A stretch of 64,000 nucleotides of DNA from Lycorma delicatula (taxonomy: Eukaryota; Arthropoda; Insecta; Hemiptera; Fulgoridae), in contig NC_134455.1 in the NCBI RefSeq assembly GCF_047948215.1, forward strand, positions 164,034,575-164,098,574, given 5' to 3'. Of the stretch, positions 23,969-36,070 are shown one piece after another. Position numbers and translations under genes: made by a program. The notes below the pieces were generated by a model, which saw nothing but the letters and a program-made list of their open reading frames with translations, ran no database searches and was not told the DNA's origin. The first letter of the stretch is position 1, and each line of letters begins with the position of its first letter.

Positions 23969-23981
23969 AGTATTACAACTT
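23969..23981. repeat. 13-bp target-site duplication, left
   Basis: AGTATTACAACTT, exactly repeated at 29099-29111, marking the ends of the LINE. Confidence 0.9.
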
Positions 23982-24152
23982 TTTTCTTTTTTTTTATTGC
24001 TTTTATTTACAGTCATTAGCGATTAAAGTCATCATAAATTACAAAAATAAACAATAAAGAAAGAGGAACAATAATGAACAAACATAGAAAAGTAACAACA
24101 ACAAATAGAAACTGAAATACATAAATAGACAAAAACCACTAAATAGTATTTT

Positions 24153-24650
24153 TCATCCCACTGCGGAAAGGAACCGCAAAAGACGGTTTATACCTTCTTT
24201 CCGGTTTAGTAGAAATTTCATATCTGAACCCAGGTCTAAGTTTTTTCGGATGGTTCCAAAGATTGGGCAATCAAAGAGCAGATGGTGCCGCGGACTATTT
24301 GACCTTGACGCCTCACAGATCTTCTGAGGAGAGCCAAATAGATGAGCGTGGGTAAGCCTGGTGTGTCCAAGCAGAGTTAAGATGACTTGGTCTCCTCTGT
24401 TGCTCGGGAAAAGAGGTTTCTCTAGCATATTCTTCCGTATGTTATGTAATGCCGTGGGAGGACTCAGCAGCCAGAAATTATTCCACTGAGTTCGCAATTT
24501 TACACGAACTGATCTCATGAATTCTCTCTCACATGTCGATTGTACTCGGATGCCATTTATTGCCGCTCTCTTGGCAGCTTCATCAGCCCGTTCGTTCCCG
24601 TGGATGCTACAATAGCCAGAGACCCATACCAGTACCACAATCTTATCCAA
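24153..24650 (-). pseudogene. RNase H and C-terminal tail of the LINE
   Basis: 165 codons uninterrupted. VWVSGYCSIHGNERADEAAK is the end of a type I RNase H fold, with the GNERADEAA loop holding the last acidic residue. It continues through LLGHTRLTHAHLFGSPQKIC and HHLLFDCPIF, the His/Cys-containing tail common after RNase H in these LINEs. The front of RNase H, including the first catalytic Asp, should lie around 24660-24800, where the frame is disturbed. The domain would remove RNA from RNA-DNA hybrids during element replication. Confidence 0.9.
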
Positions 24651-24915
24651 GGATCTTCGGGGCAGGAAAATTTAGCTCTTGGAGATAGCGAAGCAGCCTG
24701 GGCTGAAAGACTGCGTTAAGGACAACCTTCCTTCAAGTAGTGAAGTGCGAACGTGTCTAGTTATTTGCCGTGAGCAGTTGATCGCGTGTTTGATAGTCTT
24801 GTATTTCCTCCTGTAATGCAATGACTTCCTCAGATTCCACCAGTAAGTTGGGATAGGGGAAGTTGCGAACGCCTCTATTGACATGCGAATGCAGGTGTTG
24901 TGCAAGGGGTAAAGT

Positions 24916-26049
24916 ATGCCCTTAATTATCTCTTTCGCAGAGTCATGCAGTACGGACCCGTATTCTAGCTTCGAAAGAACAATGCTTCTGTACGTGTTCA
25001 GGATGATGGATTTATCCGCATCCCAGTTGCAAGATGAAATGAGTTTAAGGAGATTCATTCTCCTTAGACATTCATCCTTGGTGTACTTAATGTGGCTTAA
25101 AAAGGTCAGTTTCTCATCAAAATTCACACCAAGAAGCCTAATCTCGTTTGTTCCTTTTATCTCGTCTTCACCTAAGTGCAGTCTCACCAAGACTTTGCAT
25201 TCGACTGGTTGCCTAGAAAAAATAATAAATTACAATTTGAAATCATTACATTGTGCCCATCTGTGCACCGAGATGAACGAATTCTGCATTATTTCCCTAT
25301 TAGTTCCAATTTCCTTACCTCTGCAGGTGATAATGATATTATCAGCGAAGATGCATTTCCTAACTGACAGAGTGATTACATCAGCCACCCCATTGATAGT
25401 AACCAAGAAGAACAGTACTCTTAGGACAACAAATCTCTGTGGGACAACGTTTACAATTTCGAAGACCTTAGAAAGGACTCCATTATCTGTAACACGGATC
25501 GTCCGTTTACTCCGAAAGTTAGCTACAAAGCACAATATGCTCCCGTTAACATCGTTCTGTAACAAGGTAGCGATTATTCTCTCTCTGTAAGACAATTCAA
25601 AAGCCTTTTCAATGTCTAAGGTCACAGCAAGGAGATACTTCTTGTCGGCGATGCCCCACACACATCTGTCGGTATAGATATTAGGTGGTCCATGGTAGAT
25701 CTCGTTTCTCTGAATCCGTATTGGTATTGGGAGAAGAATTTAATTCTCTCCAGATGCCATTTCAATTTGTTATTTATCATCTTCTTCATCACCTTGTAAA
25801 GGGTGCACGTTAAAGCAATCGGACGGTAATTCTGTGCAGAAGTGATGTCACGATTGGGCTTAGCCACAAGAAAGTCTCAGCCTCCCTCCAGATGTCCGGA
25901 AACACTCCTTCCTTCAAGATAATGTTCAACAGGTGTAATAGGTGCTGGAGACCCTCATTAGAGAGTTCCCGTATGAAGACATATAGTATTTCATCAGATC
26001 CATAGGTAGAAGACTTTAAACGTGCAAGTACATCTCGTAATTTACTCAA
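24916..26049 (-). pseudogene. Reverse transcriptase domain of the LINE
   Basis: Pieces in three frames. Fingers: MSKLRDVLARLKSSTYGSDE and GVFPDIWREA. Next MAKPNRDITSAQNYRPIALT, then QYGFRETRSTMDHL. Palm: LAVTLDIEKAFELSYRERII (first catalytic Asp in LDIEKAF), VPQRFVVLRVLFFLVTINGV (usual form PQGSVLSPxLF), then the catalytic box at 25338-25349, which reads FADN, not the usual F/YADD. Thumb: LLGVNFDEKLTFLSHI and LSKLEYGSVLHDSAKE. The altered second Asp and the PQR change mean the RT would be inactive even without the frameshifts. Confidence 0.9.
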
Positions 26050-27499
26050 GGTGATAGGGACGTTCAGATCTGGTTGATGCTATTATTCCGTCGAAGAATG
26101 TCCTCTAAACTGAATTCAGGGCTGTTTTTATTCCTCAGAAAATTGTTATCAAGGATTGAGTCGCTCGAGTTCCGTGAAAACCTGTCACCCAGAATATTCG
26201 CAATGTCCTAAGGGTTGTGAATTACGCGACCATTCTCAACCAGATCATGTACATGATTGGTCTCATAGATTTACTTGATTTTGTTGATCTTGTTCAATAC
26301 CTCCTTCATAGGAGTGTGTCTATTAAACGAGGCTAGGAAATTGTACCACGCTAGACGTTTACTCTCTTTATATGTCCTTCTAGCTTTCAAACCTCGTTTT
26401 TTGTATTCAATAAAGGTTACTTCATTCCGATGCCATTTGTATCTGTTAATTGCATTCTTTGACGTCTGCATCGCTAATTTGCATTCATTGTTCCACCAGC
26501 GAATACGTTTCTTACCAATGAATCCAGACGTTTTGGGTATACTGAGTTCATCAGCACGCATCACAAGATCGGAAAGGTCCTTAACGTATTCATTTATTTG
26601 AGCTCCGTCACCTGTCAAACGTAAGTCTTCAATGTTTTCAGTAACCAGATCCTTAAATTTATCTCAGCTAGCGTGATGCAGTAACCACCTAGGGTTCGCT
26701 CTTCTTGGAATACCGGTTACACTGCAGGGTCTGATCGCTATTTCAATGGAGAAGTGGTCACTCCCGTATAGTTCCTGTAGGACTTCCCATTCGTAGAGAT
26801 GAGCTGAGGAGGCATCATAGATTGTTAGATCAATGGCATTAGAAGTTCCATATGAGCTGTTGAGATGTGAATATATGAACCCAGGTTAAAAAAAAAACAA
26901 GATCCGACCTCTCAGGGAATCTTTCCACTAACTTACTGCAGCCCCAGCTGATGCTGTGAGCATTAAAATCACTCATCAGTGGAAATGGATTTGGCAGTTG
27001 CCTAACTTCGTCGGTCAGTTCCTCTACAGTAATGAGGAGATAGATATTACATACTATAAACGTTCCAGGAGCAAGCGCCAAAGTCATAGTAACAGCTTCA
27101 AGGCTAGTATGCAAATGAATTTCATTATAGGCTAGTTGATCACTAATGAACATGGCTACACCATCGCTGGCGTGGTAGACACTCAGCCTTTTTTTTGAGA
27201 ATCACATTGTAACCTTTCAGAACTACGTAGTGATTATCCTTAAAATTAGTCTCTTGCAGACATATCAGAGAACAACTGAGTCGATTGATTAAAAACTGTA
27301 AATTTTTTCTCTGAATGTGGAGTCTGTTGACATTCCATTGTAAGATTGAGTCACGGAGACGGTGAACTTTGTCTATATATAAGAAATTCTCCGCTAGGGC
27401 GACTAAACACTAATATCAGCGAGCGGGCTATCGTCGAGAGGTAACTCGGCGGTGCTGTCATTACAATCCTCATCAGACATGCTCGTAGTTTCAGCAGCT

Positions 27500-28819
27500 T
27501 CATTTGACTCAGTAGTCAAAACATAACGCACCAATTTATTGGTGCGTTAAAAATAGGTTTACGCGTAAACCTATTTTTAATATTCCTTTCTGGTACTTTC
27601 AAGTATGTTTCCCGAAGCATATGTATCAGTTCCATCGTATTAGATGTGAAATCTCGTGAAAACTCTAGTACTGCTGAGTTACCCCGGCAGCGTTCTAGGT
27701 AGCTTTTGAAGTCTACGTAATTCAGGACATAAGGGTTATCCTTAGCTTGCAAGATTTCGACTAGGGATTCCAGGCCTGCGACAAGCCTGTCATCATCCTT
27801 TTTTGGCTTCTTAGACCTTGTTTTGCTGACAGGTTTCTGGTTAGAAAGATCGTTCGGCGCCTCTACTGCATTACCAATGCCTCCCTGATGGGGTTGTCTG
27901 TGCTAGAGTTGGTGGACATCACCCTATGCGCCTTACTCGGTGAATCTGGAGGTTGGAAAAAGCTAGGAAAACCGGTCTCTGAAATCCGGTGGTCTGTACT
28001 CCTTGGAGACGCTCCTAGGCTGCATGAGTTTCCCTCTTGTAGGTTGCAATTTTTCGCTACATGCCTTGATTGTTTACAGAGGAAGCAGAATACAGCATCG
28101 GCCGACAGATATATCAGTAATGTGAATCATCGTAGGTTAGATCCATGGTGCTTGGTAACTTTGTAAGATCTTCAGGGTATACGTCTACCCTGACGTATAA
28201 ACTACTACCCTAGAGTACATGTCCTGCTGAGTATAAACTCAGGACATGTTCGCAGTCTGGTTCTGGGACAACAACAGGCAGGAAGGTAATAGCTGACCCA
28301 AGGCGGATGTCATAACGCTTAAGTTCTTCCTCTAATATCTCATTCGGGATAACTGAGCAGACATTAGAGAGGACTACTCTTTTGAATTTAGTTAACAAAG
28401 GCCGAATTCCAGGAGGTGGTTCCAACATTAAATTTATTGTGCATATTGGTAATTGAGTTAACAAGATCACTATTCGCCAGATAGATACACACCCGGTTCA
28501 TAGAGATATTAGATGCATACAAGATATTCTTGGGAGTAACCAGTTTACCAGTGGCCGCCACGATATATGCACCAATCGTAATATCTCCTATAGCATCCAG
28601 TACGATGGCTTGAGATTTACTAGGGTAAATCAGTTTCTGGGATATGGTAGCGTAACTTCCTGGTCTCTTCGTCTACCCAGTAAGACGGGTGTCGTTCCCT
28701 GAACGGTCAGATTCATTCAATGGTTCATCATGATTACTCCAGATTGTCTGTAGTTCGTTTCTGTCATGCGTCTTCTCACATATATTTTTAGAAATCTTTT
28801 CTTGGTCGGTCACACTCAT
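27500..28819 (-). pseudogene. LINE ORF1 (gag-like nucleic-acid-binding protein), broken
   Basis: The best start is the ATG at 28819 (MSVTDQEKISKNICEKTHDR). That frame stops after 50 codons. Other frames then carry the protein in pieces: IVLDAIGDITIGAYIVAATG, RVCIYLANSDLVNSI, then RVVLSNVCSVIPNEILEEEL with a strand/helix pattern like an RNA-recognition fold. At 28046-28087 comes CFLCKQSRHVAKNC, a perfect C-x2-C-x4-H-x4-C zinc knuckle. The C-terminal piece (27516-27752) includes NPYVLNYVDFKSYLERCRGN and ends early where a palindromic insertion (27525-27580) interrupts it. The protein would bind element RNA and assist reverse transcription. At least four frame changes or stops are present. Confidence 0.85.
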
Positions 28820-29098
28820 AACTATTCCCTTACTCAGAGGAAGCAGCACAGTCGAGATATATGTTTACGACGATCAACTGGGCCGACCGTCGAAACAGTT
28901 GAACTTAGAAGATTATGTGGGGTTATCTAGTCGCGTTACCCCAGTTATAGATTATTAATGTCCCAGCGAGCTATTTTAAATATTATCTAATACTTACTAG
29001 CCCCAAGGCCAATTTGAACACAAACAAAATCCCTTACTTAAGTCACAAATAAAAAAATATATTGAAAATAGGTCACTTAAATAGTACAACACGTCACC

Positions 29099-29111
29099 AG
29101 TATTACAACTT
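29099..29111. repeat. 13-bp target-site duplication, right
   Basis: Second exact copy of AGTATTACAACTT, at the 5' end of the minus-strand LINE. Confidence 0.9.
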
Positions 29112-29752
29112 GTTGGACTAATAAAAATTAATAAACAAAACCGTTTGTTGTATTTGTTATATTGAAACCAGTTTTTCTACGTTCATCATAGTTGTTGTCG
29201 GCATATTTATTAATACATTTTATACTCAGTAGTGTTGATGTTTGTATAAATACCGTTACTCAAAAATAAACATGCCATTTAAATATTCTTACTTTATAAT
29301 TTACTATCAGCTATTAAAAAATAAAATTTGTGAAACTCTGGTTCAGAATTTTATCTTTAAACTATAATTTAAAGTTTTATTTGATATGTAGCCTATTTGC
29401 TAGTGGAATATATATATTTTAATTCAGTAATATTATTATTTCATGATATCTCTATATTGGAATCATTTTTATTTTTAAAATTTCATTCGAACTGGTTTTA
29501 CATCCTTTTTGAAAGAATTCAATTATTTTTTAATAGCCAACTAAAAAATCGAAAAAAATCTATTTGGTTATAAAATAAAATTATTAATTTTTATGGAAAG
29601 ATTTTTATTTAAAAAGAAACTTTTAAAGGAAAATCTGAAGTTTTTGACTTATTAATAGTAATTTTTACTGTATTAGCATTTTGAAATTTTTTTTCCAGTT
29701 GTCGGTCAATTTATAGGAACCTCAACACATTTACTACATCCTACATCCTGAA
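29112..29752. other. AT-rich spacer
   Basis: Nothing recognisable. Confidence 0.5.
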
Positions 29753-29960
29753 TTAATGTGGTTTATTCATTCCAATATTTGTCTTCTCTATATTTTCCCT
29801 TATTACCAAATTAATCAAACCTGGTTGTCTTAATATGTAGCCCAAAATCTTGCTGGTCTCTTTACAAGATTCTCTTTCTATCCACTCTTTTTAAAACCTC
29901 TATAGTGAATCAATTTTATTACCTTACTTTTCTGCAGCAACACATTTCAAAAGTCTCTAT
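29753..29960 (-). pseudogene. C-terminal relic of an endonuclease-reverse transcriptase LINE
   Basis: The best minus-strand frame ends LGYILRQPGLINLVIRENIE followed by KTNIGMNKPH and a stop at 29753. An earlier piece in another frame reads EVLKRVDRKRIL. These correspond to the conserved tail of a widespread arthropod LINE lineage (EVLxRVxxxRxLL...GHILRHPGLxxxxIEGxxEGK). It is heavily decayed, with several stops. The same signature occurs at 34746-34771 in the larger relic. Confidence 0.7.
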
Positions 29961-32900
29961 TCTTTTCCTTTCTGTCTTACCTGTTGTATATTTACATGTT
30001 TAATTACTATAAATTGCTACACTCAAATAAATATTTCATGATTTTTTTTTTAATCTATATTTAATTTGATATTACCAGACTTACTTTTACCGAGAAAGCT
30101 GTTCTTGCTTTTGCCGGTTGTTTTACCTCTGCCTTACTTCGTTACTTTAAAATCACTTACATTAAAATTTTATTATTTAAATAAACGATATATTGAAACT
30201 TTCGATATACTGTGTTTGCCTATCTTAATATTTAATTCCTCTTTGTCATTCTTTCTCCCACATTCCATTCATTTATCTTCAAATAAATGTTTCCTCTCCT
30301 AATAAATCCATGCAATCCGATATTTCATCTAATCGTCTATTTTTTATTTTTGAGTATAGAACAATGCTATTAGTGATATTATTTACTTTATTTCCTTTCT
30401 TTGAGTAAATTTTTTCCACGCACAAATTTTTCTTCAATTACCATATCGCTGTATTTTGTCAAAAAAAAAAAAAAAAACGGTGCATAGACACTCCAATTTT
30501 CACAATCTTGTAATTTTCTGAATCAGAGGCCCTTTTTCCATCTCCTACTCTTATAACTGCTAGTTAGCAGTTATATTCAGATAGTTATATTCTAGTACAA
30601 ATTGTTAATAACTTTTGTAATTTAATATGAAATAAGGAATGGAACTGCGTGAAGGAAAGAAAAAATGTCGGTACGACATTCTACAGTCTCGGTTTACATC
30701 CGATAGATAACATCTCATTAGGTTAATCATTCTAAAAAAAAGGTGTCTAATTTTTATAAAAATAAATTTTAGACATAAAAAATTTCGAAATAACTTATTT
30801 TGATTTTAAGATGAAAAACAATTGAAAAAAGAAACATATTTTTACACAACTCATAATCTACGATTCACTGAAACAGATTCAGTGCAATTGTTTTTCAGTT
30901 TTTAAAACTTAATGCAATGGATAAGTTATACTGATCAGGAACAATCCATTTCTACTATTTTTTTCCTCAACTTAATTGTATTACTAAACGTCATTTTTGA
31001 ACAAATTTAGTATTATAATACTACTGTATAGAATTACAACAGGTAATTAATTTATGCATAAAAAATAAATCGGCTTCTTATCAGATGTTGGTCGGTGAGA
31101 ATCCGATTTAAACGAATTAATGAAGTATTTAACAAAAAATAGTTACATCAACAGTGTACTTGTAATATATTCTCATTTCTACAGGCAACAGAACTAAAAT
31201 GGGGTTAGGTATAGAATAATTCATTTCTCTATGTACTTTAGTAACCAGGTAATAAATATGGGTAAAACTTCTTAGTTATTAAATTATTTTGTTTTAATTC
31301 AAAGGCAGTAACAAATTAAAATACTTTTAGGTTTATAATCAGAATAAAGAATAATAAGAGCAGTGGTCAATTTGGGATCATAATTTTAGACACATAACAT
31401 AAATATAGCAACCATAACTGATAATCGTTAATTATGAATCTATTTTCCATTTTAAGAGTAAGGATCATTAACTGCTTAAAAAAATAAATATCAAAAAATT
31501 TGTTTTTTTTCTATTTATTTTATAAAGCTTTTTGTCAACAATATAATAATATGGACTACACTAAATAAAGAAAACTCTTAAATCATTCTCCAATTAAGTT
31601 AGAAGATAACGATAGTTAACTGTCACCTACTTTCCTTAAAGAGCAGTATATTGATTGTTTAGTTCTTAAATAAATTATTTTCTATTTTCAATCTATTGTT
31701 TCCAAATTAGTAGTTAATAGTGATGTTTTAAATAGCAAATAAAATAACCATTCTATCAAGAAAACTATTTAAATACAATTTTTTTAAATTTATAAAGGAG
31801 AAAGTAATTTATAAAAGGTTATGTTAAAAAATTATATTAGTGATGCCGCTAATCTTCAAGCTTAACGATTAGGGTAATTTGAAAAATTGTTCTCAAATTA
31901 ATTCGAGTAGTTTCCAATAAATTAGTTGTTATCGATCTTTACCGAATAGAACCGTTAATGTGCCAGTAAATTTTATATGCCGACATTTGTTGATCATTGC
32001 TGAATTAAATTTTTGGGTTAAGATAGGACATTAATTATTCTTCTACAATAATTTCAAGACAATACGTTTTAACACAAAGATTTTCATTTAATCGTATTAA
32101 GAATTTTATTTACCTCACAGAAATAAAAAAATTATTTTATCAAATTAATATAGAATAGGAAGTATATGTTGTTTGATAAGGTGTGAATTATTGGACTAAC
32201 AAAACTTTATTAAACGTTAGAGATTATTTTCTAATGGTAACCGATAACAGAGAATACAAAAAATTAGTTATCTTTATACGATGATGGTTTCTATTTATAG
32301 GAAATATGTTTATTTACAAAGTAAGATATTTAGAAACGTTTTACTAATTAAAGTAACACGTTCAAATTCATTTCCGTGACTGCCATATATATGTTTTTAG
32401 ATCAAATTGTGAGGTAGCACAATTTACGAATTAAAACATACAAATTTAAACTCCAGATGAAAACCTCCCAGAAATTTATTTTATCCGAGATATCTTTTAC
32501 AAACGAGTAATTCTTCTAAAATATTAAAACAAAAATTAGATAATAAGTATAAAGGAATTCCGACAATTTTCTAAAAATCACCATATTTCGCGCTTTCCAA
32601 TTTATCCGCATTTTAATTTAATTTATTTTAATTACTTTTGAAGATTCAGTATTATAAACGTTTTTCTTTTTTTATTGTAGTTCTTTAGGTGTACTTTGTT
32701 TGTACGCATTATTTATCATTAATCTTCTTGTTAATTTAAGAATTTTATAAAGTAAATAGAATATTTTTGTAACACTTAAAAAATAATAATTACTAAAAGT
32801 ATTATATCGATTTGATTATACACATTATTTATGTAAAATTACTGTCACGCTATAATCTCGGTAAAATTATACGATGAACAAACAATTAACTCGAAAATGA

Positions 32901-34376
32901 ACATAGACATAATCCATTTTCTTTTATTTGGTTAATTTAATTATAGGAAGTAATTAATAACTATTTCTATAATCGGTTTAAAATTGTGCGATTAGAAATT
33001 TTAAATACGCCTTTTTATTCTAAAATTATAAAGCCGTAATTTACGTTTTATATCTAAGTTATTTTTTCTTGAATTAGACTATTTTACAGCTTCTACAATA
33101 AATATGTATAGACATAATTAATTTCTTATTTATTTAAATATTTTATATAAATTTTTTGTATGGTATAAATTTTAAGTGACAAAAAAATCTAAGTTTAAGA
33201 AAATTTAAAATGCTACCTTAATATGGTAGAATAGATTTTATAGTTTACAGTATGATAGCGGTAAAAATAATAAAATAAAATTACTTAACTTTCAATTTAT
33301 ATTAATTCATTACACTCGTATACTTTATTTTTAATACCTTAAACTTTATTTTTTAAAAAAACGATACAGGAATTTTTTCCTAACACGAGTATTATATTTA
33401 CAGTGCTCACAATATTATACTTCTTGCTCCCGATCAATGATAAAAACATAAATAGAAAAAGTTTATGTTTTATTAAATTTTAAGAATTCATAAAAAGTCG
33501 TGTATATTACATCGATTTTAATTTAAGAAATACATACATATTTATTAATCTGAGTAACTTCTTAATATAAATTGTCTTATCACTATGTTCTTGGAATGTA
33601 GCTAGTTAGATACCATTGCTTATTATTTTTATATAATAGGTAAATATTATAAGTAACAGTTTAGGCTACCATTAAGAGAAAATTGTAATCTTTGGATAGC
33701 GTCACCGATATAAATTAAGCTAAATTTTTATGTATAAAAATTAACATTTTTTCATTTTACTATTTGATTAAAATAAATGCTTCTTTTAATCTTATTATAT
33801 AAATTACTTAAATAATAGATTGTATAATCAACTGACAACATTAACGAAGAATGTTTTATAATTATAGCGATTCAGTTTATAGAATATTGGTTGAAATCTT
33901 TATTTATGATTTTTTAAATTTTTTACAATTATTATTACTATAGTTATTGATAGATTCAGTTATATGTACACAAAAAAAAATAATGTAAATGAATTATTAT
34001 ATTTTAAAAAGTCTTATACGGTAGGTAAGAATAACAAAATACGAATATAACCATATTCTTAATTATCATTTAAAGCATCTCACGCACTTATACATATCTT
34101 GGTAATTTAAATTTTTCATTGAGTTCCAATCAGGTGCTAGTACGGTTAAAATCTATTAAAAATAAAATTCAGCCGCAAAAGTAATTATCGGGGATAAACT
34201 GAATCGTATAATTTATTTTTTGTAATAAAAAGATGGGAATCTCCTTTCTGCCAAATTTTTTGGTTCAGGGAAATGAGTTCTACTCGTAAGCAATGCGGGT
34301 ATTAGAACTTGTGATAACTCACAATCTTTCTTTAATTTTAAAGCTTTTATTAGTCAGTTATACTAAATTATATGCA
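29961..34376. other. AT-rich spacer
   Basis: An uninterrupted run of about 17 A's lies at 30461-30477. The rest is AT-rich with no coding, tRNA-like or repeat structure that I can defend. Confidence 0.5.
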
Positions 34377-36000
34377 TTAAATGCTTAAACTAGGAAATGA
34401 TATTCTAAATAAATATGGCTTCTTAAATTTATAAGTCGTTCTCAAAAAGTCGTCTTCACCCACCTGTTTTAATAATTCAACATTTTCTTCTCCTATCGGC
34501 AACGGGCTATCCCATAGTACAATTTCTGTTAATGCTACATCTTCTTCTTCTTTGTTGTCATTCCTAGGATTGGCTTGCAGCTGATCTCCATACATCACGA
34601 TTCTACGCAAAACCTTTCAACTCCATGTAAGTTCCACAATCCATATCATCCGTAATCTGATAATTTGTAATCTGATTGTTCAGTCTTGTCCTACCTCTAG
34701 CGTTTTTCCCTTTCAGAGTATCTTCTATTATTGTTTTAATTAATCCACCATGCCTTAACAAATGGCCAACCCATCTGTCTCTCCTTTGTCTTAAAATATA
34801 TAACAGATAAGGTTTCGCCACATCCACCTCCTTAACAGCTTCCTCCTCGGACTCTCTATCCACCCACCGGACTTACATCAATCTACGGTAGCACCACAAA
34901 AGCTTCGGCCTTCCTCTCCTCTTCAACCCCCACTGTCCACTCCCACACAAAAACACATACTATACAAAGGACTTAAGCAGTTTTTTCTAAGGTCTTCATT
35001 AAGTTTATTAGAAGCTAGAGGTTCCCTCCTTTTATTAAATCCATTCTTGGCCAGGCTTATGCGACTTATCACTTCCTTCTTTGTTCTACCATTTACCGTA
35101 ATTTTCCTGCCCAAATACGTGAAGTAGTTTACATTTTTTAACCGCTTTCCGTCCAGCACGCAATGCTGTTTTTTCTTGCTGTTGACTTACCGCAAGAATC
35201 TTAGTCTTTGTTTTACTGATGTCCTTATAATATCCCAAACCGAAGATGCGTTTCATCACCTCCAACATCACTACAAGATCCTGCTCAATTTTAGCCACAC
35301 CACTACATCATCAGCAAATTGTATAATATTTATTCTCTCTCTCTCTCTCTCTGAGCTCTTACCTCTCCAACTTCTTTTAACTTCTTTCTTACTTTGTTCA
35401 GCCTTCTCTGTATATAGTCATTGAACAATGAAGGCGATTCCATGCAACCTTGCCAAACTCCTTGTTCAATAATGGCCACCTCTTGATGTTCTTTCTGCAT
35501 CACCGATGTTCTTTCTACCACTATTTCACCTACACACGAACTATGTGTTATCGTTCTATCCCTATATTTCACTGCAGCTACCTTTAGCGTCTCGAATAGC
35601 TTTGCCCAGTTTACTTTATCGGAAGCCTTTTCTATGTCTGGGGAAAGCTATGCACGTAACCTTGATTTTCAATAATCTTTTCTCGAGGAAAAAGATTAGT
35701 TCTTGATTTAGTAAAGCAAGCTTCCCTTGCTTTACAGCTTTACAGCTTTAGCAGCAAGCAACGCTTCTATTTTTCTCTCAATCCTTTTTAATATTGTAGA
35801 GGTCGGCAACTTAGCTATACACGGCACCAAACTTAGTGTTCTATATTTTTCATACTTAGTTGCTGATTTTTTTTGGTAGATGTATTTATGACATTTTTCC
35901 TAAAGGCTGATGGAACCCTCCTAATCTGTAAATTCTACAGATAAGTTGGAACAGATCATTATGCAAATTATTACCAGCGACCTTGATGAGTTCTAACGCT
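34377..36000 (-). pseudogene. Non-LTR endonuclease-reverse transcriptase, 5'-truncated and frameshifted
   Basis: On the minus strand, in order: a decayed finger region with frame changes (35470-36000), QGVWQGCMESPSLFNDYIQR (about 35405-35466; usual form QGVRQGCPLSPLLFN), the catalytic box FADD at 35307-35318 within INIIQFADDVVVWLK, EQDLVVMLEVMKRIFGLGYY, NVNYFTYLGRKITVNGRTKK (thumb), and RDRWVGHLLRHGGLIKTIIE near 34740-34790, ending in a Glu/Asp-rich tail to 34377. The endonuclease is missing. Unlike the I-type element it has no RNase H. The frame is broken in at least five places, although the catalytic aspartates remain. A (CT)n run sits inside at about 35334-35352. Confidence 0.88.
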
Positions 36001-36054
36001 ACTTATTCACAAAATAATACTTTCATATGTAGGAGTGTGTAGTTTTCAGTATCC

Positions 36055-36070
36055 AGGGAGGATTATTTTA
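36055..36070. repeat. 16-bp target-site duplication, left
   Basis: AGGGAGGATTATTTTA, exactly repeated at 36375-36390. Confidence 0.92.

Larger units (their letters stand above)
24153..27345 (-). pseudogene. LINE ORF2 (endonuclease-reverse transcriptase-RNase H), broken
   Basis: Domain order is intact but the reading frame is not. Endonuclease: IQWNVNRLHIQRKNLQFLIN near the start, LQETNF (LQET at 27248-27259), DFNAHSISWG at 26941-26970 and GSDHF at 26751-26765, all catalytic motifs of the APE type. Reverse transcriptase: NYRPIALTCTLYKVMKKMIN, FRETRSTMDHL, then the catalytic box. RNase H and a His/Cys tail close it. The spacer between endonuclease and RT contains RIRWWNNECKLA, typical of this group. 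A TGA replaces the Trp of HHASW near 26668. Several shifts fall at or near homopolymers, for example the A run around 26888-26897. Confidence 0.92.
23982..29098 (-). mobile_element. Full-length, decayed I-type non-LTR retrotransposon, 5.1 kb
   Basis: Read on the minus strand it runs 5' UTR (29098 to about 28820), ORF1 with a CCHC knuckle, ORF2 with APE endonuclease, RT and RNase H, a 3' UTR and an A-rich tail (near 23982-23998, preceded by AATAAA-like words). Exact 13-bp duplications bound it, so both ends are preserved; its length is about that of known I elements. RNase H after RT is the hallmark of the I group. Both ORFs are broken by many frameshifts and stops, so it cannot encode its own machinery. 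Lineage assignment below the I group is not possible from inspection. Confidence 0.93.

Noticed and set aside
24916..25590. 224-codon plus-strand frame
   Set aside because: It lies opposite the RT domain of the minus-strand LINE. The minus strand carries the RT motifs; the plus-strand peptide has none.
26275..26601. 108-codon plus-strand frame
   Set aside because: Antisense shadow of the LINE ORF2 segment containing RIRWWNNECKLA.
27888..28166. 92-codon plus-strand frame
   Set aside because: Antisense to ORF1; the minus strand of the same bases holds the perfect CCHC zinc knuckle.
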